Assembly: GCA_900088475.1 (NCBI GenBank)
Contig: FLMG01003436.1
Location: 118,837-148,538, forward strand
Reading direction: 5' to 3'
Source of the DNA: Hyphochytrium catenoides
Taxonomy: Eukaryota; Sar; Hyphochytriomycetes; Hyphochytriales; Hyphochytriaceae
Length of the DNA: 29,702 nt
Shown here: piece by piece, positions 21,264 to 29,702 of the stretch
Layout of the letters: every line of letters starts with the position of its first letter
Position numbering within the stretch: the first letter of the stretch is position 1
Program-made: the position numbers and the translations under genes
Notes under the pieces: generated by a model
Seen by the model: only the letters and a program-made list of their open reading frames with translations
The model's database searches: none
Told to the model about the DNA's origin: nothing

Positions 21264-21322
21264 TACGTAAGTGTAAATAGAAAAAAGAATCTCCGTTCGA
21301 GCTACTGGCTGCCCCTGGAGCC

Positions 21323-24300
21323 TCATGGGCGGCGGATCCTGTCCCCCGGCACCTTCTGCTCCTTATCTCCATCTTCATACTCAATGTCGTAGGTCCCGTC
21401 CACACGGCATCGAGTGATCTTACCCTTGTAGAACTTACTCCCGCCCTTAAACTGAGCCTCCACCTTTTCGCCTTCCTTAAAGCCCAATGGTGTTTCTTTC
21501 TTCTTCTTGGGTTCCTTTTCGTCCTCAGATCTCGAAGTCTTATCCCTCTGCTCAATCCTGATCTTCTCTAGTGGTACCTTCTGCTCCTTATCTCCATCTT
21601 CGTACTCTATGTCATAGGTCCCGTCCACACGGCATCGAGTGACCTTACCCTTGTAGAACTTACTCCCGCCCTTGAACTGAGCCTCCACCTTGTCTCCCTC
21701 TTCAAGACTTGGTTCTTTCTTGTGGTCCTTACGCTCGTCTTCATCCTCCGATGCTTTCTTCTTCTTCTTATCAGACTCGATCGGTCTGATCTTTTCTGCA
21801 GGTACCTTCTGTTCCTTATCTCCATCTTCGTACTCTATGTCGTAGGTCCCGTCGACTCGGCACCGAGTGATCTTTCCCTTGTAGAACTTACTCCCGCCCT
21901 TGAACTGAACCTCCACCTTGTCTCCCTCTTCAAGCTTTGGTTCTATCTTCTTCTTCGGCTCTTCTTCGTCCTCCGACGTGATCTTCTTTTTCTTGTCAAC
22001 CTCGATGGATCTGATCTTCTCTGCTGGGACCTTCTGCTCCTTGTCTCCGTCTTCGTACTCAATGTCGTAGGTCCCATCCACACGGCACCGGATGATTTTT
22101 CCCTTGTAGAACTTACTCCCGCCTTTAAAGTGAGCCTCCACCTTATCTCCCTCTTCAAACTGTGATGTACCTTTCTTATCTTTTTTAGGATCGTCCTCCT
22201 CGACCTTGGACTTCTTCTTTTCCTGCTCTAGCGGCCTAACTTTCCCTGCCGGCACCTTTTGCTCCTTGTCTCCATCTTCGTACTCAATGTCGTAGGTCCC
22301 GTCCACACGGCATCGAGTGATCTTTCCCTTGTAGAACTTACTCCCGCCTTTAAATTGAACCTCCACCTTGTCTCCCTCTTCAAGCTTTGGTTCTTTCTTC
22401 TTCTTCCTAGGCTCGTCTTCATCGCCCAATGTGATCTTACTCTTCTTGTCAACCTCAATGGATCTGATTTTTTCTGCCGGCACCTTCTGCTCCTTATCTC
22501 CGTCTTCGTACTCAATATCGTAGGTCCCGTCCACACGGCATCGAGTGATCTTGCCTTTGTAGAACTTACTCCCGCCCTTGAACTGAGCCTCCACCTTGTC
22601 TCCTTCTTCGAGCTTTGATGATGCTTTCTGATCTTTCTTAGGATCATCCACGTCGGACTCGGATTCCTTCTTCTCCTGCTCTAATGGCCTAACTTTCTCT
22701 GCGGCGACCTTCTGCTCCTTGTCTCCGTCTTCGTACTCGATGTCGTAGGTCCCGTCCACACGGCACCGAGTGATCTTTCCCTTGTAAAACTTACTCCCGC
22801 CCTTGAACTGAGCCTCCACCTTGTCTCCCTCTTCCAACTTTGATGCACCTTTCTTATCTTTCTTATGCGCGTCTTCGGACTTGGAATTTTTCTTCTCCTG
22901 CTCTAGTGGCCTGATTTTCTCAGCTGGGACCTTCTGCTCCTTATCTCCATCTTCGTACTCGATGTCGTAGGTTCCGTCCACACGGCACCGGATGACCTTT
23001 CCCTTGTAGAACTTACTCCCGCCCTTAAACTGAGCCTCCACCTTGTCTCCCTCTTCGAGCTTTAATGAGCCTTTCTTATCCTCCTTAGGATCGTCCTCCT
23101 CCACCTTCGATCTTTTCTTCTCCTGTCCTAGTGGCCTAACTTTCGCTGCAGGCACCTTCTGCTCCTTGTCTCCGTCTTCGTACTCAATGTCGTAGGTCCC
23201 ATCCACGCGGCATCGAGTGATCTTTCCCTTGTAGAACTTACTCCCGCCCTTGAACTGAGCCTCCACCTTGTCTCCTTCTTCAAGCTTTGAGGAAGTTTTC
23301 TTATCTTTCTTAGGCTCGTCGTCATCCTCTGATGTGCTTTTCTTCTTCTTCTTTGCCGGAAGCGGTCTAACCTTTTCTGCCGGCACCTTCTGCTCCTTAT
23401 CTCCATCTTCGTACTCAATGTCATAGGTCCCGTCCACGCGGCATCGAGTGATCTTACCCTTGTAGAACTTACTCCCGCCCTTGAACTGAGCCTCCACCGT
23501 GTCACCCTCCTCTAGTCTCTTCCCTTGCTTCTTTCTGTCGTCGTCTTCCGTATCAACGTCCTTCTTCCTCACTGGGTGTACGAGGTCCGCAGCCACTTTC
23601 AGCTCCGTCTCTCCATCTTCAAACTCGACGTCGTAGGTTCCATTTGTACGGCACTTTATAACTTTCCCCTTCTGTCGCTTCTTAGATCCCTTTAGTTCCA
23701 CTTCGACAGTATCCCCTTCCTCGTACCCTCTGTCCCTTCTCTCCTTTTCTCTTGTTTCCTCTTCAGTGTCTTCTGCCTCTCCTGCCCTTAACCGACTGCC
23801 AGGTATCTTCCTCTCTGTGTCGCCGTTATCCAGTTTGATATCATAAAAATCCTTGTCATGACAGCGAAGAATTCGGCCCTTGAGATACTTTGAAGACCCG
23901 CTGACCTGCGCTTCAATTTTCTGTCCATCTTTGAAAGCCTTCTTGCTTCTCTCTTTTTCATCATGAGAATTGGGCCCTGCGCGCTTTTTAGAGCCGCGCT
24001 TTGGGTCTTCTTTTCTCTTCGCGGAAGGAGAGTTGGAGGTATAAGGACTATTTCCTCTTGACTTCCTCTCTTTCGCTAGGAGAGACAGGAGCTCAATCGG
24101 AACATCTTCTACGACTTTCCCTGAAGCCAGGGCGATGTCAAAGCATTGGTCGCCCGTCTCACGCAAGACTATCGCCTTCTTCTCTCTGTCTCCATTCCTT
24201 CTAAACCACACCCAAGAACCAAAGGTGACTTCTTCCGCTTGCCTCCTTCTTCCTCGTCCATCGTGTTCGTCTCTGCTAGAGGAGCGACGCCTTGTTCCTT

Positions 24301-27300
24301 TATACGAGTGTCTTCGATGGCTCGGAGAGGAGGAACGGCTAGATGACGGAGAAGACTCTGGGCGACGCTTTCCTCCTCTCTTGTCCTTTCTGGTTCTCCT
24401 TTCAGACCTGTCTGACTCGGGGCTTGAACTCTTTCGTCGTCTTGAAGGCGATCGGTGATGTTGGTCCTTCTTCTTCATTCTCTTGTCGGCTCTTTCTTTG
24501 TGGGCGCTCCTAACTGCTCTCTCCATTCTAGCCGCCAACTCCTTCTTGAAAGTGGCCAGTGCTTCTTCTTTTCTTTGCACTTTAGCGGCCAAGACATCTT
24601 CCTCTGCTTTCCTCTTTGTCGCCTGTGGGCTAGTCTCTCGCCTTCTTGATCTCATTTTCTGTTGTTTCCCCTTGTATTGCGGTACATTCTTCTCTCTGAC
24701 AAGCGGATCTTGGGGCTTCAGGGCCACGTAGGCAGTGAGGAACTGATAAAAATCAATCTCTCGAGCGCCCATAGAGATGTCTAGCGCTTTTAGGTAGCGA
24801 ACGATCTGCCAAGTGTGACAAGAGAGATAGGCAGAACGCCAGGACAAGAGCAAGATAGAGGGAATGAGAAGATTGTGATACGGAGACCCAGGTGAAAGAG
24901 TTAGAAGACTGAGAACGGAAGAGAGGGAGAGAGAGGGGGGGAGCGTAAAAGGAACCTGAGAAGCCAGAGTGAGGAGAGAAAGAGCAGAGTGGGAAGGCGA
25001 GAGCGAGAGAGAGCAAAAGAAGAGAGGAAGAGGAAGAAAGAGAGAGCGAGAGAGAGAAAGGAAACTAGGTAAGAGAGCGTAAGAAGCGAGAGGTTGGGGG
25101 AAAGGGCGGAGGGGGAGGAAGTAAGAGCGAGAAGTCCGACAGCGAAAGAGAGAAAAAGAGAAGGAGAGACATCGACAAGAGGAACAGGGAGAGGGAGAAG
25201 AAGGGGAGAAAAAGAGAAAAAGAGATTGCTTACCTGCGCGCGTGGCGCGACTGTGCCCAGCTCTGTGAGGGCCTGCACTAACTCCATCCCAGTAATCTTC
25301 TGGTCCTTCCCTTGCATGAAGCGGTCGAAGGCGACTCTGATCGTGATCAGCTGGGAGACAGAGAAGTTTAATCGCGTGGAACACCCCAGGCCCAAACAGG
25401 AAAGAGAATAAACTTCAATGGAAGTGCAGTGAGAGCAAGATTTAACATGACCGACTGAAGGGAGACCCTATGAGGAGAAACTCTATGAGGGGAGGGCTTG
25501 GAAGGACAGAGAGGAATGAAGTGAGCGAAGGCACTGAGGAAGGAATCTTCTGATCAGAGAGAGACAGAGCTATTCACCTCTTCTACGGAACGGAGGGACG
25601 AGGGGAACTCATCCTCATCCAGCTTTTTCAAGTGCGCTTCTGCTCGTTCTTCTGCTGTTCTTCTTCTCTTTTCTCTCTCTTCAGCCAGATAGCGCTCCCT
25701 CTTCCCCTGCTCTTCTTCTCTCCTTGGTCTCAATCGCACATGTCCTGACTGCTCAAGGAGTTCTATTCTCCTGCGGTGAGGAAGAGTCTCTCTCTCTATA
25801 AGCTTCATGATGACTCTCTCGGTCTCCATTTCCTTCCCGTCACCAGCCCCTTTCCTCGTCTTTTCTTCCTCTTTCCCTTCTAGTTGCTCGTAGCAAAAAA
25901 GTGCAAAGTCGGCCAAGGACAGCTTCTCAACGTTCTTGCTGAGCAGAGAACGACACCATTCGTCCACCTACAGGCAAGACAGAGACAGGGAGAGAGAGAG
26001 GGAATATAGGGGTTCATGAGATGATGGACAAGCCGCAGAGAAGTGAAGAAGGAGAGAAAGTGAAATTTGAAATAGAACAAAGAGAGAGGCAAGGAAGTGA
26101 TCAGAAATATGCCCAACGGAGACACCAGTAGAAAGAGGCGAGAGATATTATATACGCGAAGGAGAGAGTCGTGTAAGAGTTAGCAGACAAAGAGAGGAGA
26201 AAGGAGGAGGAGAAGATAGACACAGAGAGAGAGGACAGACAGGCGAAGAGAAAAGACAGACAAAGAGAGACAAATCGACGAGGAGAGCGAGACAGGGAGA
26301 AAGAGAGGAACAGAAAGAGAAAGAGAGAGGACAAATGAAGAGAGCCAGACAATAGAAGAAAAAGATAGCAAGGTAGAGGACACTGCAAGAGAGTCGAGAA
26401 AGAGTCCGTAAGATTTATAAAAGAAAGCTTTCTTGTTACCTCCTTGTCCTCAATCATTGGGAGGAACTCCTTTAAACACCCTCGGACCTGAGGGAGAGAG
26501 AGATAGCCATCCCCATCTTGATCCAGCTTCTGGAAGGCAGAAGAAAGAAGAGGAAGACGATGGTAGTTGTTGGCCTTCAGTCCATGAAGGATGAACTCAG
26601 AGAAGGTGACAGAGCCACTGCCATCCTGATCCCTGACAGCCATCCAGCGTTTCGCCTAAGGATGAACACCCAGACAGATAGACAGAGAGAAAGAAAGAAA
26701 GAGAGAGAGAGAGAGAGTGAGAGAGAGACCGAGGAGGAGTCGAGTTTCCAAGGGAAGAAAGGAGGACTGTGACTGGCAACACATTGGTGACGGTGGCGAA
26801 AGAGAAACGAGAAAGAAACAAGAGCGATGTCCGCACAGGAGACTATACGGGCGAGACAGAGAAGAGAAAGAGAGACAAGCGGTAGAGCCAGGACAAAAAG
26901 AGAAAAGAGCAAAACCGGCTTATAAAGAGTAAGCAAGAGCTTCACCTCTTCCTTCGGATCTGGCACTTGCAGAGCCCGGAGCAGGTTCTCAACTTCCTCA
27001 AGTGAATGCTTTCCATCTTTGTTGACGTCCACGCGGTCAAAGACCTCTCTCGCTCGCCCGAGATCGATAACCGGCCTGGAGAGAGACACAAGATGTAGGG
27101 AAGAGAGGAAGAAGCAGAAAGAACGAGAGATAGAGCCAAGGAGGGTAACAGTGAGAAAAAGAGACGGACAGACAGACAGACAGACGAGGGCGAGATAGAG
27201 AGGCAGAGCCATTGAAAGTAGGTGACCACGTAAAAGGAAGAAGTGGATAATAGAGAGAATAAAGACTTAGGCCGCAAGCTACTGAAGCTAGAGAAAGAGG

Positions 27301-27667
27301 AAAATATAGAGGCAACGCTGACATCCATTCCTACTTGCTCTGCTTGATAATCGCCCTCTTCAGCGCCAAATCTGAGAATCCTCTAGCGAAGTCAATGAAA
27401 GAGATCATCCCTTTTCCCTCGTTCTCTAGCTTCTGAAGCCATGTCGTGGCCTAGGAGCCGGTCGGATCGTCAGCGATGTGTTATTCTTGGCGTTCGTCCT
27501 GCTCCTCCACCATTTCTCTCTCCTCCGGGCCATTGGTCTCTCTCGATGTTCTGCTACTCTGAGAGTTCCGCTTGATCGCTCTCTCTTATGATCCTCCTCC
27601 CTTTGGAGGGCTCCCTTCTGTGTCTCTCTTTGTTCTCGTCCACTTCAGACTTTCGGTCTCCCTCTCC

Positions 27668-27701
<34 letters not shown>

Positions 27702-28946
27702 GCTAACATTAGACTCTTACTGGGTTACCTGGATGGAAGAAGCGTCACACCCCAACTGTGCAAACACTTTGCTGACGTCTTTGACAGTGATAGTACCCTG
27801 TCTCTGAGGATCAAACTTGTCGAACACTTCCTTCAGACGTGACACCAGCTATTGAGAGAGAGAAGAGCAAGGGATAAGATGGGGAAAGAATGGGTAAGAA
27901 TCGGATTGCTGATGGGAGCGTGCGGCTTCAAAGGCACGCCTTTAGAGGAGTAATGGAATGAAAGAGGGGACAGGACGACAGACAGATATGAGAAAGCACC
28001 TCCACTCTGTCCCTATCCAGGATGGCAAGATAATCCTCCAGTTGCCCGCTGTCAATCCCATTAGTTAAGAGATCTATCAGAGTGAAGCGAGAAAAGTAAG
28101 GTTATGGACCGCGAGCGAGAGAGAGAGAGGGAGTATCACAGGGAAGAGGGAAGAGAGAGAAAGGATCACGTCCAAGCATGGGGCGGAAGTCTCTATGAGA
28201 AGGAACAAAAGGAGAGAAGAGGCCTGAAGGAGAGGGTAAGAACTCAAAAATCAAAAGTCTCTCAAGAGCAGAATCACGGTCCACTTCCGTTCTGACCTCT
28301 GTCTCTCAGAGCGTCAATGGCGCGTAGTATCTGTCGCCTATGAAGCGAGGCCTTGACTTTGAAGATCACACGAAGATCGTCCTCTTGCAACTGCAGGAGG
28401 AGCGCGCCGTCAATTGCTTGGTCCTCAAACCTTGACCGCAGCTCAGGAAACTTCAGTGTGACCCCAATCCAGTGGCCAACCTTAGGCAGAGGAGGAGAAA
28501 AGGGAATGAACAATAAGGGAGAAGAAGTTGAAGAGCTGCAGTTAGGTGCCTTTACATTGCCAGTCATGAGAAGAGAGATCAGTAGAGACAAACAAAGGCT
28601 AAGAGAGAGCGATGCTAGTCCGGATAGTAGGAGGACGCTACGGACGAGGCAGAGCTAATCTCGTCCTGCTTCCTAATCCCTTGTCCTAGCCTAAGAGATA
28701 GTGTGCTCTCTCCGTCCTCTCTTCTCAACTCCAACGCCCGTCCCGACCGTCCGTCTACCTCTGCAGTGGTCCAGTCATAGGGACTCTTCTCCATGTACTC
28801 AGGTGGAGCAGCGCCATCTTCATCGTAGCGTCTTGCTGCTGAGCCAGCAGAGTTCAAAGGCTTACTCTCCTTCTGCGCCACCTTCTGACCCAGAGACTCC
28901 TGGACTCTCTCGTTCACCATGTGCAAGGAAGGTGAGCCCAGCGTGC
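21323..28946 (-). CDS. Large mosaic protein: SAM domain, EF-hands, basic SR-rich linker, Tudor-like repeat array
   Basis: Minus-strand exons, 5' to 3': 28759-28946, 28297-28480, 28000-28073, 27729-27848, 27335-27450, 26946-27075, 26440-26655, 25578-25967, 25234-25350 and 21323-24805. Phases match at every junction (about 1,670 residues). A SAM domain (TTAEVGHWIGVTLKF...DDLRVIF) is followed by about eight EF-hand-like units. The loops DVNKDGKHSLEE and DQDGSGSVTFSE look canonical, DQDGDGYLSLPQ lacks the final acidic residue, and the others are degenerate. Next comes a Glu/Arg-rich probable coiled coil (25578-25967), then a Lys/Arg/Ser-rich linker with SR and RS runs. The last part is 13 Tudor-like units, the final ten almost identical. 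SAM domains mediate oligomerisation, EF-hands bind calcium, and Tudor-like barrels often bind methylated Lys/Arg, suggesting a calcium-responsive chromatin or RNA scaffold (inference). An alternative start is the Met at 28920 if the deaminase upstream is separate. I know no named protein with this architecture. Confidence 0.82.
21326..23515 (-). repeat. Ten tandem 225-nt coding repeats (Tudor-like units)
   Basis: Each unit encodes about 52 residues that are almost invariant, starting LEEGDKVEAQFKGGSKFYKG and continuing with RCRVDGTYDIEYEDGDKEQK, followed by a variable acidic/basic linker of about 22 residues. The period is 225 nt. The units differ mostly by silent changes in the core and by real changes in the linker. 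Three more diverged units precede the array (about 23516-24240). Confidence 0.95.
26697..26729. repeat. GA microsatellite in an intron of the mosaic gene
   Basis: An almost pure (GA)n run on the plus strand, so CT on the coding strand, lies in intron 26656-26945. Much of the surrounding intron is similarly biased. Confidence 0.85.
27670..27698. repeat. (TC)n microsatellite in an intron of the mosaic gene
   Basis: About 29 nt of perfect TC dinucleotide repeat lie on the plus strand in intron 27451-27728. The coding strand is therefore GA-rich here, opposite to most other introns of the same gene. Confidence 0.9.
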
Positions 28947-29158
28947 CTATAGAACGGGCAAGGGAGAGTCAACTCTTTGCTCAAACTTCTCATCGTCTCA
29001 AATCTCTCTGTTTCTCTCTGTTACAACTCCGGTCTCTTTCCTCTTCCTTGGACCTCCTCTCTCTTCTTCACTGCACTCCGCAACTATGTCAATCTATTCA
29101 CTAAGAGGGAGGGAGAGGATTCTCTCGTCGTCTCTCCTCTTTTGCAACTTGCCATCAC

Positions 29159-29702
29159 CTTCTTTAGCCCTGGGAAACAAAGCGGAGGAGGATGAGACAA
29201 TGTACTGCATGTCAGAGCGCACGAGGTACACGGGGTAATCGCCATAGCGAGAGAGAAACTCTCGACAGGACCCGCAGGGAACGAGGTTTAGCTCGTAGCT
29301 ATCGGAGCAGACAGCAAGCGCCTGTTAGAAGGTACGTGCGTGCGTGAGTGAGAGCGAGAGATAGAGGTAGATTTAGATAGAGAGACACACAGAGAAACTG
29401 GGAACGAAAGGATAGGGTCAAGGGGCCAAGAGAGGTGGGTTGTTAGGGAAGTGGGTTGAAGGAATGGATCAGAAGTCCAGAGCGAGAGAGACAGAAAGAG
29501 GAAGGAGGAGATGAGAGAGAGAAGGCGAGCGAAGGAGAGATACAGGGAGAGGGAGCGGGGAGAGGGAGCACATGGCTTGACCGGATGAGAAGAGAGACTA
29601 AAGAAAGGCGCAAAAAAAGAGAGATAAATATAGTTCAAAGCGCTTTCTACCTCGATTGTAGTCTGTCCCGCCCCAAGCGCCGCCAAAACGGCTCCTTTTT
29701 CT
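29159..29702 (-). CDS. Cytidine deaminase-like domain, partial; possibly the N-terminus of the mosaic protein
   Basis: Exons 29651-29702 (running off the window) and 29159-29321 are joined in phase 0. The translation EKGAVLAALGAGQTTIEALA continues to VPCGSCREFL and then YPVYLVRSDMQYIVSSS. This follows the cytidine deaminase fold: the initial E matches the catalytic glutamate of the (H/C)AE motif, PCGSC supplies two zinc cysteines, and PVY...YIV is the last strand region. The residue before E lies at the edge and is incomplete, so the first zinc ligand is not visible. Family enzymes convert cytidine or deoxycytidine to uridine forms. The exon can end at 29159 (phase 1, GTGATG donor) and splice to the GC at 28946, making one protein with the SAM/EF-hand/Tudor gene. 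If not spliced, the frame stops near 29101 and this is a separate gene. Confidence 0.75.

Noticed and set aside
21722-22618. Leucine-rich plus-strand frames over the repeat array
   Set aside because: They are the antisense of the Tudor-like units. Their repetitive hydrophobic pattern follows from the coding strand.
21326-23515. Regularly spaced repeats as a CRISPR-like array
   Set aside because: The 225-nt period, open reading frame and eukaryotic context show a protein repeat.
24806-25233. Extension of the long Tudor-array frame upstream to 25384
   Set aside because: The stretch is a CT-rich intron that happens to lack stops. The acceptor at 24806-24807 and the EF-hand frame of exon 25234-25350 show that it is spliced out.
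29288-29686. 132-codon minus-strand frame with a hydrophobic, Leu/Ser-rich middle
   Set aside because: It is the deaminase exon read through into a CT-rich intron. The membrane-like composition comes from base bias.

Overview
The window is nuclear DNA from a eukaryote, most likely a unicellular one. Every recognisable gene is interrupted by short GT-AG introns (about 57-460 nt), and the genes are typical eukaryotic ones: GPI transamidase GPI8/PIG-K, COMPASS subunit Swd2/WDR82, ribosomal protein uS17 (RPS11), Golgi protein UNC-50, RNA polymerase subunit RPB5 and tRNA-His guanylyltransferase THG1. Genes lie on both strands with intergenic gaps of 59 to about 1,700 bp. I could not fix the lineage. 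I see no mobile element, CRISPR array, rRNA or tRNA.

Layout, left to right: the 5' end of a 2-phosphoglycerate kinase-like (LPA1-type) gene (-, cut by the left edge); a secreted or membrane-anchored PhoD-like phosphatase (+) with an apparent one-base frameshift; a CblC/MMACHC-like cobalamin-processing protein (+) followed closely by an asparagine-synthase-like ATPase with a C-terminal zinc ribbon (+); THG1 (-); GPI8 (+, with a 33-N assembly gap); Swd2/WDR82 (+); RPS11 (-); a 1.7-kb stretch with only doubtful small ORFs; UNC50 (-); RPB5 (+). From 21.3 kb to the right edge lie exons, all on the minus strand, of a very large mosaic protein: SAM domain, about eight EF-hand-like units, a coiled/basic SR-rich linker and a C-terminal array of Tudor-like units, ten of them nearly identical. 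A cytidine deaminase domain sits just upstream and is splice-phase-compatible with being its N-terminus.

Exon boundaries were worked out by hand from reading frame, GT/AG sites, splice phase and family motifs. In each gene called with high confidence the phases add up to one open protein. The best candidates for something undescribed are the deaminase/SAM/EF-hand/Tudor-array protein and the adjacent, possibly fused, CblC plus asparagine-synthase pair. The remaining genes are ordinary housekeeping genes with no evident functional link to each other.
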